64,000 bases of DNA. Origin: SAR202 cluster bacterium bin90 (lineage in GTDB: Bacteria > Chloroflexota > Dehalococcoidia > Lucifugimonadales > JADFKI01). The position numbers and the translations under genes are program-made. The stretch covers positions 1 through 64,000 of the forward strand of contig MPND01000012.1 of the NCBI GenBank assembly GCA_002238855.1, written 5' to 3'. Below the pieces are notes generated by a model. That model worked only from the letters and a program-made list of their open reading frames with translations. It was not told the origin of the DNA and did no database searches. Positions 25,425-33,727 of the stretch are shown in pieces. Position 1 is the first letter of the stretch. Each line of letters starts with the position of its first letter.

Positions 25425-26534
25425 ATGGCAGACAAAACCCAAGACCAAGACCAGACGTTGCAGGCATCCGCCGCCCGCGTAACCGAGCGCGAAGCCAGCG
25501 ACGATGATACCGAAGAAGTCGAAATCGCTCCGCCCAATCTGGCATGGATGAAGAACACCCTCCAGTGGGGCACACGCGCGAAGCCAACCAAGAACGGCCT
25601 GACCATTGACGCCCTCAACATCGGCGTTTACGGCGATGTCCCCGACTTCTGGGACGACCAGACCCGCAAGCCGAGAGGCGCATTCCCCGTTCCCGGCATC
25701 GCGCCGCTCGGCTTCGAAGTCCGCGAAAAGCGCGAACTCTGGGCTGACAACGCCGCCGATCTCTACGAAGAGGCAATCCAGCGTCGCTGGGCGCCCGCCA
25801 CCGACATCCCCTGGGACACAATCCAGCCCCTCCCCGACGATGTCGAGGCCGCGATGTGCCAGCTCTGCACCGAGCTTTCCCAAATCGCCAGCGTCGAGAT
25901 CGAAGTCATAGGCGGCTGGCAGCAAAAGCTCTCCTACGGCTTCCACGAGGTCAAGCTCTTCCTCGCCACCCAGATGTTCGACAACGCCCGCCACTTCGAG
26001 GCATTCCGCAAGCGCGCCCTCTCCAACGGCGGCGGGCTCGGCCTTGAAAGCAAGGGCGAAGTCAACCGCATGCTCCTCGAAAGCACTGGCGGCTGGCCCG
26101 AAACCGTAGTCATGCTCCACATGCTGCGCGGCACGTTCACCTTCACCCTCTACCGCTACGGTGAACTCTTCGCCCACAACCCCGCCGAGAAGGTGCTATT
26201 CGCCCGCTGCATGCAGGACAAGGCACGCCACCTCGCCTACGGCCTCGCTCACCTGCGCTACGCCACCTCGCACAACCCCGACAAGGCGATCGTCTTCGGA
26301 CGCCTTATGGGCATCGCAGAGCGCGTCTTCGAGCGCGAGCTCAACGACCCCGTGCTTAAGGAGGCGCTCGCCATCATCTTCGGCGGCGGCATCGAGGGCG
26401 CACGCAGCGGCATGCGCCAGTACGAGCGCATGATGGGCGACTTCGCCCGCCAGTACCTCGCCAACATGGAGCACATCGGCGTGCCCCGCGAAGCAAGCTT
26501 TTCGCCTACCCTGGCAAAGTTCATGGAGGCTTAG
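25425..26534 (+). CDS. Ferritin-like protein with degenerate diiron site
   Basis: A 369-residue paralog of 23937-25034. The fold landmarks are kept (LYEEAIQRRWAPATDIPW, AFRKRALSNGGG, TLYRYGELFAHNPAEK). The first ExxH has become N187-A-R-H190, the second K266-A-R-H269, and the helix glutamate aligned with E224 is G236. The glutamate aligned with E139 (E150) and both histidines remain. Iron binding of the normal kind is therefore unlikely. It may be a structural partner of the active paralog, as with inactive R2 subunits in eukaryotes. The N-terminal 30 residues are acidic and disordered. Confidence 0.8.
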   Translation: MADKTQDQDQTLQASAARVTEREASDDDTEEVEIAPPNLAWMKNTLQWGTRAKPTKNGLTIDALNIGVYGDVPDFWDDQTRKPRGAFPVPGIAPLGFEVREKRELWADNAADLYEEAIQRRWAPATDIPWDTIQPLPDDVEAAMCQLCTELSQIASVEIEVIGGWQQKLSYGFHEVKLFLATQMFDNARHFEAFRKRALSNGGGLGLESKGEVNRMLLESTGGWPETVVMLHMLRGTFTFTLYRYGELFAHNPAEKVLFARCMQDKARHLAYGLAHLRYATSHNPDKAIVFGRLMGIAERVFERELNDPVLKEALAIIFGGGIEGARSGMRQYERMMGDFARQYLANMEHIGVPREASFSPTLAKFMEA

Positions 26535-26537
26535 TCA

Positions 26538-26984
26538 GTGCCACAGTTTCCATCCGTAGAGTGGTTCGAGCAGGTACGCGAAATCTTCAACGGCGATGAG
26601 TCCTATCAGGAAGCGGGCGGCGGCATGTGCGACGCCACCATGGGCATCAAGGTCGCCGAGAACGCTTACATCGTCGTCTTCGAGGGCGACGAATGCTCCG
26701 AAGTCCGCGAAGTCCCCGAACCCGACCTCGCCGAGGCCGACTTCTACCTCGAAATGGCCTCCGAAGAGTGGCAGGACATGATCCGCAACATCAAGGACAA
26801 CGGCAGCGCAGACCTGGACCACACGCTAAACACGCTCGACATGGACAGATTCGAGGGCCTCGCGCTCACAATGAACGGCGACCAGTACCGGCAGGACTTC
26901 TTCTACCGCTTCAACCAGACCTTCCAGTACTTCTTCGACGCCTCAGCCCGCATCGACACCGAATTCACCCAAGACGCAGGATAG
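26538..26984 (+). CDS. Small SCP2-like protein, copy 1
   Basis: A 148-residue protein opening FPSVEWFEQVREIFN and continuing through a strand pair (YIVVFEGDECSEV) to ADFYLEMASEEWQDMIRNIKDNG. This order resembles the sterol-carrier SCP2 fold, which holds hydrophobic ligands, but the similarity is loose. The GTG start is four bases after the pseudo-diiron gene stop, so co-translation is likely. It is a paralog of the next gene. It may carry or present a substrate to the ferritin-like pair. Confidence 0.6.
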   Translation: MPQFPSVEWFEQVREIFNGDESYQEAGGGMCDATMGIKVAENAYIVVFEGDECSEVREVPEPDLAEADFYLEMASEEWQDMIRNIKDNGSADLDHTLNTLDMDRFEGLALTMNGDQYRQDFFYRFNQTFQYFFDASARIDTEFTQDAG

Positions 26985-26989
26985 TAAGC

Positions 26990-27412
26990 ATGCCCGAATT
27001 CCCATCCATCGAGTGGTTTGAAGCTGTGCGCGACAGCGCCAACGCCGACTCCCAGTTCACATCCCAGGGTACCGTGAACTGCGTCATGGGCGCTAAGGTC
27101 GGCGATTCCGCATTCGCCTTGATTTTCGAGGGCTTCGAATGCGCCTCAGTCGAGGCAATCCCTGAAGGCGCACTGCGCGACCTCGATTTCTACATCGACC
27201 TGTCCCCTACCGAGTGGCGCGAACTGCTCGACAACATCTCCGCGAACGGCGGCTCAGACTCCGCCCACACCCTCAACACGCTCGATCTGACAATGCCAAC
27301 CGGCTGCGTAAAGTCCGACAACGAACTGCGCCGCGCCGCCTTCTTCCAGTACCACCTCTCCCTGCAGGCATTCTTCGACGCCTCGGCAAGTGTGGAAACG
27401 ACGTACGCCTGA
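26990..27412 (+). CDS. Small SCP2-like protein, copy 2
   Basis: A 140-residue paralog of 26538-26984, sharing FPSIEWFE at the start, the core FALIFEGFECASVEAIPEG, LDFYIDLSPTEWRELLDNI, and the HTLNTLDL motif before a C-terminal FFDASA helix. It starts at the ATG 26990, five bases after the previous stop. The shared HTLNTLD and FFDASA blocks define the pair. Tandem duplication of such a small protein suggests a heterodimer that matches the active/inactive ferritin pair upstream. Confidence 0.6.
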   Translation: MPEFPSIEWFEAVRDSANADSQFTSQGTVNCVMGAKVGDSAFALIFEGFECASVEAIPEGALRDLDFYIDLSPTEWRELLDNISANGGSDSAHTLNTLDLTMPTGCVKSDNELRRAAFFQYHLSLQAFFDASASVETTYA

Positions 27413-27441
27413 TAACCGCGCCCATAGCAGACGGACACAAT

Positions 27442-27726
27442 ATGCCCATTTACGAATACAGATGCGACGGCTGCAATCAGAAGTCAGACTTGCTTTGGCG
27501 CAATTTCTCGCCGCCTGATGCAATCGAGTGCAAGAGTTGCGGCACCGATGAAACGCACCGCATAATATCATCTGTCGCTCTGCGCAAGACCGTAAAGACC
27601 CAGATGTCGGAGCTGGACTCGAAGTACGACAGAATGCTCGACGCCGCCGACGCCAGCAACCCTCGCGCCGACCCCAACTACTACCTCAACAAAGCAACCC
27701 CGCTAAGTGAGGGCGTTCCTGATTAA
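27442..27726 (+). CDS. FmdB-family zinc-ribbon protein
   Basis: A 94-residue protein beginning MPIYEYRCDGCNQKSDLLW with a second pair CKSCG, the FmdB/CxxC zinc-ribbon pattern. Such proteins are putative regulators, once linked to formamidase operons. A linker and a flexible tail (ADPNYYLNKATPLSEG) follow. It ends the ferritin-like cluster and overlaps the convergent arsC gene by four bases, so the two transcripts run into each other. Confidence 0.8.
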   Translation: MPIYEYRCDGCNQKSDLLWRNFSPPDAIECKSCGTDETHRIISSVALRKTVKTQMSELDSKYDRMLDAADASNPRADPNYYLNKATPLSEGVPD

Positions 27727-28139
27727 ACGGGCATCCTCAGCCTCGCCACGAGTTCTGCCACCCGCCTCTCCACCTCACCGCGGATAACCCGCACCTCGGA
27801 TATATCCTTGCCGGCAGGATCCGGCAGTCCCCAGTCCTCCACGTTTTGCAGCAGCAGTGCGGGGCACGCCTGCGCGTCCACCGCGCAGCCCATGGTGATG
27901 ACTCGTTGTGCCTGCCCCACAGCCTCATTTGTCATAAGGCGCGGCTTGGCTCTGCGGATGTCTATGCCCACTTCCCGCATTGCCTCTGCGACTATGTGGT
28001 GAACGCGCTTCGCAGGCTCCGTTCCGGCAGACTCAGCCCTTAACGAGATACCCGACTCTTCCGCCAATCTGTTGAAGAAAGCCTTCGCCATCTGGCTGCG
28101 CCCGGCATTGTGGACGCACACGAAGAGTATGTCGCTCAT
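27723..28139 (-). CDS. arsC: Arsenate reductase, thioredoxin-linked LMW-phosphatase type
   Basis: A 138-residue arsenate reductase with the P-loop C8-VHNAGRS, the second and third redox cysteines C85 and C92 (MGCAVDAQACPA), and the D107-P motif (WGLPDPAGK). It reduces arsenate to arsenite in the cytosol using a cysteine cascade and thioredoxin. The length and motifs are complete. It overlaps the aquaporin gene by four bases, so the pair is one transcript. The family includes tyrosine phosphatases, but the three cysteines favour ArsC. Confidence 0.9.
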   Translation of the reverse strand: MSDILFVCVHNAGRSQMAKAFFNRLAEESGISLRAESAGTEPAKRVHHIVAEAMREVGIDIRRAKPRLMTNEAVGQAQRVITMGCAVDAQACPALLLQNVEDWGLPDPAGKDISEVRVIRGEVERRVAELVARLRMPV

Positions 28140-29044
28140 TCCATGCCGTCCTGCGCACTTGATGCAGGTTCGTAGTCCGCAAGGGCCTCAGCGGAGCCGT
28201 TCCGCGGCAGACTGTCTTGATGCTCTGAGGGTAGCCCGGGCCTCAGCAGAAACTCATGCACCCCCGCTCCGATTGGCGCACCGACCAGCGGCCCCACGAT
28301 GTACGCCCAGAATCCGCCCGTCACTCCCGGTAAAACGATGCTTCCCCAGCCTGCGAAATATCCCACAATGCGAGGCCCGAAGTCCCGCACCGGATTCCAG
28401 CCCGCATGCGTCAGCGGCCCAAATACGCCTATCAATATAGCAACCGTCAGGCCAACAATGAGAGGCGCAAGAGCCTGGTTAGGCAGCGCGGCGTTTCGCC
28501 TGTCGAAGACGGAAAAGATAACGAATGCGAGAATTGCCGTCCCGAAGCCTTCGATAGCTGCGGCGGCTGGCGCAGACAGCAAGGAGCGCGCAGCCTCGTC
28601 TATGCCGAACAAGCCCGGATCCGGAAAGTGCTTGCTGAATATCATCCCCGAGTATTCGCTGCCAGCCGCGCCGCGCGTGAGGCCATTCACCCTTTCCAGG
28701 CGTTCAATTAAAGGCGCAAATATGACAAGAAGCGTCAGTCCGGCCAGCACAGCACCAAGAAGCTGTGCGCCCCAATAAGCGAACATTCTACCGAGCGGAA
28801 ACTCTCGCCGCCGAAAGATGGCGAATGCGAGGCTGATTGCGGGATTGAGATGAGCACCAGATATGGCGACGGTAGCGTAGATTCCAATGGTAACGCCAAA
28901 TCCGCCTATGAATCCGACAGGCCACAAGCCGAGTGCCCCGCCCGTGACCACATCAGTAGCCACCGCTCCTGCGCCGAACAGCACCAGTATGAATGTGCCT
29001 ATCGCCTCGGCCGTTAGAGCGCGTCCAAGTTGCATACAGTTCAT
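28136..29044 (-). CDS. MIP-family channel (aquaglyceroporin, AqpS-like by context)
   Basis: A 302-residue channel of six helices and two half-helices carrying NPA (SGAHLNPAISLAF) and NPV (HAGWNPVRDFGPR). The variant second box and the larger loops fit glycerol-type channels that also pass arsenite. It lies directly upstream of arsC with a four-base overlap, matching the AqpS/ArsC arrangement in which arsenate is reduced and arsenite leaves by the channel. No arsR regulator or arsB/acr3 pump is present in the window. Confidence 0.85.
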   Translation of the reverse strand: MNCMQLGRALTAEAIGTFILVLFGAGAVATDVVTGGALGLWPVGFIGGFGVTIGIYATVAISGAHLNPAISLAFAIFRRREFPLGRMFAYWGAQLLGAVLAGLTLLVIFAPLIERLERVNGLTRGAAGSEYSGMIFSKHFPDPGLFGIDEAARSLLSAPAAAAIEGFGTAILAFVIFSVFDRRNAALPNQALAPLIVGLTVAILIGVFGPLTHAGWNPVRDFGPRIVGYFAGWGSIVLPGVTGGFWAYIVGPLVGAPIGAGVHEFLLRPGLPSEHQDSLPRNGSAEALADYEPASSAQDGME

Positions 29045-29155
29045 CTCAGTTCTTTGTGTAGTGCGCCGGCAGCGGCGATCACGCCGACCTGCTGGATGAA
29101 ATTATTCTAGGTCGTCGATTTTAACGGGACTTTAACATCGCGTTATGGGACAAGC

Positions 29156-29185
29156 AAAAGAGGCGGCTTGCGCGCCGCCTCTTTT
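29156..29185 (-). terminator. Rho-independent terminator after korB
   Basis: Perfect inverted repeat AAAAGAGGCGGC / GCCGCCTCTTTT around a six-base loop, ending in T residues on both strands. It lies about 43 bp past the korB stop and can serve minus-strand transcription. Confidence 0.85.
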
Positions 29186-29227
29186 CACTGTTGTCGTTGA
29201 TCTGTTGACCTTCTGGTCGTTGCCTGG

Positions 29228-30139
29228 TTAGATGGCGTAGGACTCGATCATGTTCTCCACCTTCCGGGAGAAGGACTTTTCATTGATGATATCGATGCGG
29301 TCCTGGAAGGAGGGCCTGTTGCTGTCCTTGTATATGACGCCAACCGGAACGCCACCTTGGTTGACAAGCTCGTGGGCGGCCTCATAGTCGCTGGGGTCGT
29401 GATGCTCCGGTATGTCCCACGCGAGCGGCGGGATTCCCTGCCGCACATTGCCCTTCAACTCCATGAATGTGTTGTTGTAGGTCGTGCAAGGAGACTGCAC
29501 ATGCACGATTGAGAAGCCTTCGTGGTCCATCGCGTCCGCAATGACGGCGCCCAAGTCCCTCACTTTAGTGGATACATGCGAGGCTATGTACGAGACACCG
29601 AGTGTCAGGTAGAGTGCGAGCGGGTCCAATTGAGCTTCAGGCTTGCCGTACGGCGTGGAACTGGTGACCTCTTCGAACTTGGTCGTGGGTGAACTCTGTC
29701 CCTTTGTAAGTCCGTAAACGGCGTTATCCATTATTACTACAGTCACATCGAGATTTCGCGCGGCCTGTGGCGCAATATGCTCATTCCCGATGCTCAGGAA
29801 GTCGCCGTCGCCCGCTATGACGATCACAATTTGGGCCGCGGGGCCCGCGCCGGCGCCCGCTACGACGATCACATTGAGGTCCGGACGGCCCATCTTGACG
29901 CCCAGCGCAATTGGAAGCGATCTTCCGTGAATGCCGTGGAGTCCGTATGGCTGTGGTCCTTCAAGCAGATGCACCATGTTGCCGGAGCAGCCAATGCCCG
30001 CAACAATAACATTGTTCTCGACGGGCAGTTCGGTCTCGACCCTGCGCTTGTCAATGGCGGCTTCCAGGGCACGTCTTACTCCGAAGTCACCGCAGCCTGG
30101 GCACCACTTGAAGTCATATTCCGGATTCTTGTCGCTCAT
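29228..30139 (-). CDS. korB: 2-oxoacid:ferredoxin oxidoreductase, beta subunit
   Basis: A 303-residue subunit with FKWCPGCGDFGVRRAL at the start and a TPP-binding region GDGDFLSIGNEH...MDNAVYGLTKGQSSPTT. With KorA it decarboxylates 2-oxoglutarate or a similar 2-oxoacid to acyl-CoA and reduces ferredoxin. A 45-bp in-frame tandem duplication (29811-29875) inserts about 15 residues (AGAGPAAQIVIVIAG) just before GDGD, doubling the hydrophobic strand. It overlaps korA by four bases. It might affect TPP binding. A clear terminator follows. Confidence 0.88.
   Translation of the reverse strand: MSDKNPEYDFKWCPGCGDFGVRRALEAAIDKRRVETELPVENNVIVAGIGCSGNMVHLLEGPQPYGLHGIHGRSLPIALGVKMGRPDLNVIVVAGAGAGPAAQIVIVIAGDGDFLSIGNEHIAPQAARNLDVTVVIMDNAVYGLTKGQSSPTTKFEEVTSSTPYGKPEAQLDPLALYLTLGVSYIASHVSTKVRDLGAVIADAMDHEGFSIVHVQSPCTTYNNTFMELKGNVRQGIPPLAWDIPEHHDPSDYEAAHELVNQGGVPVGVIYKDSNRPSFQDRIDIINEKSFSRKVENMIESYAI
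29811..29875. repeat. 45-bp-offset direct repeat inside korB
   Basis: CCCGCTATGACGATCACAAT at 29811 and CCCGCTACGACGATCACATT at 29856 differ by a few bases and lie 45 bp apart. The offset keeps the korB reading frame. A GC-rich segment joins the copies. Confidence 0.85.
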
Positions 30140-31851
30140 ACTGTTATGCTCACTTTCTGCTCTTGTTCTAGGCGCTCAACAATTCGGCCTGCAAGCTCAC
30201 CAACCTTGAAGGGGAGCCCGGTGTACTGCGTGATTGACTCTGCATTCACACCCTGCGAACGCAGGACGCTTGAGAACTGGCCCAAGTAGTTGAGCTCGGG
30301 CACGAGCACCAAGTCCTTTTCACGCAGTTCTTCGAGAAGATCCACCGGCAAGGGATTGAGGAACATCGTGTAGTACCAGCCAATGTCCATGCCGCTGTCC
30401 AGGACGGATTCATAGGCACCCTGCGCCGGGCCCTTCGAACCGCCCCAGGGCATAAGCGCAATGCTGGCGTCCGTATTGCGGCTCTCGTAGTCTTCGTTCT
30501 CCAACAGCTTCAACTTGCTGAAACGTCGCTCTGTCATCTGGATGTGGCGCTCCGGAAGATGGGTCGTGTCACCCATGCCGTCATGCTCGCTGCCGTTTGC
30601 GACATAGCTGCCGGGGCCACCCGGTAGAGGCATCGGCGACAGCTCCCAACTGTCGTATCGCTGGTAGCCGTTGCTGCCAGTGTAAGTCTCGCGCTCTTCT
30701 ATCTCAAGATTGCTCAGGTCAGGCTTAGGTATGTTCTGCTTCCGCTCGGAGAGCATGTGCTCGCTGAGCATGATGACAGGTCCCTGGTAACGTTCCGCCC
30801 AGTTGAAAGCCATGGCCCCTGCGTAGAAGCACTCTTCAACTGTACCTGGAGCGATGATTGGCATACTGACATCACCATGTCCCGGAGTCAGAGCCATAAG
30901 CAGATCTGACTGTTCCGTCTTTGTGGGAAGTCCGGTCGAAGGTCCGCCGCGCTGCACATCAACGACCACCAGCGGAACTTCCGCCATCCACGCCAGCCCA
31001 AGTCCTTCGCCCATAAGGGACAGCCCCGGACCGGCAGTGGCCGTCATAGCCTTCTGTCCGCCGTAGCCTGCGCCCACAAGGGCGTTAATGGCCTCAATCT
31101 CGGAGCTCGCCTGATACACGAACTTGCCCTCGCCCGTGAGGTTGCGCTCCATCCAGAGAAGTATTGAAGTTGCGGGGGATATTGGGTATCCAATGTAAAA
31201 TCCGATACCGGCAGCGCATGCTCCGAGCGAGATTGCCTCGTTGCCGTTTACCAGAATCTGCTCTCCCTCCGGCATTATCGGCGGTGCTAGCTCTCCAAGA
31301 CTGAAGCCACTCTTCTCGGCCTCCTGCCTGCCAAGTGTCAGTGCAACGATGTTGGAGGAAATTATCTGCTCGTCGTTCGGTCGGCCCCTGGTGAATCGCG
31401 CCCTTACGAAATCCTCCAGAATGCTCTGCGACATGCTCACCAGGTGGGCAAGTGCGCCGAGCACAATCATGTTTTCGGCTCGTGCGTTTCCGGTTGACTT
31501 AGCAAGATCGGCGAATGGCATGCCGAAACTATTTGCTAGGTCATCAGGCTCGAAATCGCCCGAGTTGTAAATAATGACGCCGCTGTCGCTTACTTCGTCT
31601 CTGTGGTTCTGGTACGCCTCCTCATTGAAGCAAACCAGCACATCGATATTATCGCCCGAACTGAGGACGGGCGTAGTCGCGAGACGCGCCTGCGACATAA
31701 CGGGCCCTCCCATAATCTGGGATGGGAATGTGACGAATGTCTGCACATAGTAGCCCACATTGCTTGCGGCTTCCGCAAGCCCTTCGGACGAGGTAACCAT
31801 GCCTTGTCCGCCTTCTCCGGCAAATCGCACTACAAAATCGGTCTTTTGCAA
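30136..31851 (-). CDS. korA: 2-oxoacid:ferredoxin oxidoreductase, fused gamma-alpha subunit
   Basis: A 571-residue subunit. The N-terminal gamma domain (VVRFAGEGGQGMVTSSEGLAEAA, with FPSQIMGGPVMSQARL) is followed by the alpha domain (GNEAISLGACAAGIGFYIGYPISPATS and TATAGPGLSLMGEGLGLAWMAEVPLVVVDVQRGGPSTGLPT) and a C-terminal pyrimidine-binding/transketolase-like part. The fused form is the aerobic-type KorA. The TTG start at 31851 has AGGAGG six bases upstream, a strong site. It is the first gene of a two-gene operon with korB. Confidence 0.9.
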   Translation of the reverse strand: MQKTDFVVRFAGEGGQGMVTSSEGLAEAASNVGYYVQTFVTFPSQIMGGPVMSQARLATTPVLSSGDNIDVLVCFNEEAYQNHRDEVSDSGVIIYNSGDFEPDDLANSFGMPFADLAKSTGNARAENMIVLGALAHLVSMSQSILEDFVRARFTRGRPNDEQIISSNIVALTLGRQEAEKSGFSLGELAPPIMPEGEQILVNGNEAISLGACAAGIGFYIGYPISPATSILLWMERNLTGEGKFVYQASSEIEAINALVGAGYGGQKAMTATAGPGLSLMGEGLGLAWMAEVPLVVVDVQRGGPSTGLPTKTEQSDLLMALTPGHGDVSMPIIAPGTVEECFYAGAMAFNWAERYQGPVIMLSEHMLSERKQNIPKPDLSNLEIEERETYTGSNGYQRYDSWELSPMPLPGGPGSYVANGSEHDGMGDTTHLPERHIQMTERRFSKLKLLENEDYESRNTDASIALMPWGGSKGPAQGAYESVLDSGMDIGWYYTMFLNPLPVDLLEELREKDLVLVPELNYLGQFSSVLRSQGVNAESITQYTGLPFKVGELAGRIVERLEQEQKVSITV

Positions 31852-32276
31852 GTTTATCCTCCTGGGGTCACCCCCGAAAACAGGCAGACGCGTATTCGTT
31901 AAAACAAATGTAAAAAGAAGGAATGCCCCAAGTCATTCGGCAAAAAGCCTGTATGATTTGGGCGCATTTCAAAATGGGAAGCTTGCGCCGCCTGATGTAG
32001 CTGTTCTGCTCGCATTTATAGGCTCATGTGAGCATTGAGAAACGGTGCCAAGTCCAACCTGAACTTGCGCTCTATATTTCACGCAGTGGACTATAAATAT
32101 ATCAGCAGATACTTTTCAATGTCAATTACGTGAAGGGCTGCACTAACCGCACAAAGGGCGTTCTTTCGGTAGATTCACTCCCTGCGCAGGTTTGAGATTA
32201 TCTTAGCATTAGTCTAAGACACATGACAGGAATACCGGCGCGTTGATTGCACTGCATCCCTTTTCTGATCGCCCCG
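31852..32276. other. Non-coding spacer between korA and ccmB
   Basis: About 425 bp without a supported gene. It contains the korA leader, an AT-rich core (TATAAATATATCAGCAG near 32093-32109) and no clear hairpin terminator. I looked for DnaA-box-like nonamers because the strand bias of the window changes nearby and found none. Confidence 0.5.
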
Positions 32277-32945
32277 CTATTCCTCGACGACGAGCTGAAA
32301 TGCAAAGGGACAGACGACTAGAAATATGGCATCGAATGCGATCAGGAACGGTATCCAGCGATCAAATGGGCTGCTTCCTTGAATGACACCTGTCGATGCC
32401 TCTACGGCAGCAACGACCGCAGGCACCAGCACTGGGAAGAACAACAGTGGCAGCATCACCTCACGGGAGCGGGTGTTAGACGCTATCGCCGAGAATAGAG
32501 TTCCAACAGTGGCGATGGCGAGCGTAGCAAGTATCGCAATAGGGATCAGCCCTGGAAGCAGAAGCGAAAAGTTGTATAGAACGGCAAAGACAGGGAATAC
32601 AGCTAATTCGACCAGCAGCATGAACAGGAAGGTGCCGAGCATCTTTCCGAAGAAAATGAGGTCGCGGCTTACCGGAACCAGCATCAGCGCTTGAAGACCG
32701 CCGCTCTCGCGCTCCAGCGCCATCGAGCGGTTCAACCCTAACACTCCGCCGAAGGTGAATGCAATCCAGAGGATTCCGGGCGCGACGAAAGCCACAGTCT
32801 GGGGCGTCGGCGTTATTGCAAAGTTGAATACGACGATGACCAGCAGCGCGAAGACCAACGCGCTTACAACGATGTCCTTCGTTCGCAATTCGAGGATGAC
32901 GTCTTTCCAGAGGATCGTCATGACTGCCAGCAATGATGTCCTCAT
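32277..32945 (-). CDS. ccmB: Heme exporter protein B (CcmB)
   Basis: A 222-residue membrane protein with six predicted helices. The opening LWKDVILELRTKDIVVSALVFALLVIVVF, the LGLNRSMALERESGGLQALMLVPVSRDLIFFGK loop and the closing helix match CcmB of the system I heme-export ABC complex. Together with CcmA it supplies heme to c-type cytochrome maturation. It overlaps ccmA by four bases. ccmC, ccmE and ccmF are not in the window. The expected clients include the ACIII cytochromes downstream. Confidence 0.88.
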   Translation of the reverse strand: MRTSLLAVMTILWKDVILELRTKDIVVSALVFALLVIVVFNFAITPTPQTVAFVAPGILWIAFTFGGVLGLNRSMALERESGGLQALMLVPVSRDLIFFGKMLGTFLFMLLVELAVFPVFAVLYNFSLLLPGLIPIAILATLAIATVGTLFSAIASNTRSREVMLPLLFFPVLVPAVVAAVEASTGVIQGSSPFDRWIPFLIAFDAIFLVVCPFAFQLVVEE

Positions 32946-33712
32946 GGGACCTGCCTCTCCTGAACAATGTCTGAGGCAAGTCGCTCATAGGCGTCTCTGG
33001 TGGCATAGGTATCCGCCACGCCGTCATGGGCGATGCGACCGCGCGACAGTATCGCAATGCGGTCGGCGAGCTCCACACCGCGCTCGAAGTTGTGGGTGGT
33101 CATCAGGATCGTGCGACCAAGCTGTCGTCCATCCGATATCAGCTCTTCCAGGAGAGCGAGCGCACGCTGGTCAAGGCCGCTTTCGGGTTCGTCCATGATG
33201 AGAACGCGGGGTGAGTGGAGGAGCGCGCGGGCGATGCTGAAGCGGCGGCGCATGCCGTGGGAGAGCGTGCCGACCCTGGCGTCAAGGCGGTCGGTGACGC
33301 CCATCTGCACTGCAACGAATTGGATGCGATCTTCGACGCGGTCCAGGGCGAACATCCTGGCGAAGAATCGCAGGTTCTCGGCGCCGGTGAGGCCGTCGTA
33401 GAGCAGCGGCTCATGGGTTACGACGCCGATGGCGCGGCGGACGCCGACACCGCGGCGGCGGGTGGACATGCCGGCGATGTGGATTTCGCCGGCGTCGGGC
33501 TTGGCGAGGGTGGCGAGCGCCTTGATGAGGGTAGTCTTGCCGGAACCGTTGGGGCCGAGCACGGTGAGGGTCTGACCCCAGGGGACCTGTAGGTCAAGGT
33601 CGCGAAGGACCTGGGTGCGACCGTAGGACTTGCTGAGTCCGTGAACTTCGATGGCGAGGTCTGTGGCGTCTGCGTCCTCGGGGGCGGTCTGCTGCGACGA
33701 TTGTCTTTTCAT
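32942..33712 (-). CDS. ccmA: Heme exporter ATP-binding protein (CcmA)
   Basis: A 256-residue ATPase with Walker A GPNGSGKTTLIK, a variant signature LSHGMRRRFSIARAL and Walker B VLIMDEPESGLDQRA. The LSHGM form is usual for CcmA and related short-chain exporters. It pairs with ccmB (four-base overlap) and lies 15 bp after the enolase-family gene on the same strand. The plus-strand G/C bias changes within this gene, around 33.1 kb. Confidence 0.85.
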   Translation of the reverse strand: MKRQSSQQTAPEDADATDLAIEVHGLSKSYGRTQVLRDLDLQVPWGQTLTVLGPNGSGKTTLIKALATLAKPDAGEIHIAGMSTRRRGVGVRRAIGVVTHEPLLYDGLTGAENLRFFARMFALDRVEDRIQFVAVQMGVTDRLDARVGTLSHGMRRRFSIARALLHSPRVLIMDEPESGLDQRALALLEELISDGRQLGRTILMTTHNFERGVELADRIAILSRGRIAHDGVADTYATRDAYERLASDIVQERQVP

Positions 33713-33727
33713 CGGGGGGACGGGCGG

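Noticed and set aside
31852-32276. Replication origin with DnaA boxes
   Set aside because: The strand bias reverses nearby, but I found no TTATNCACA-like nonamers or AT-rich unwinding cluster with repeats, so no origin is annotated.
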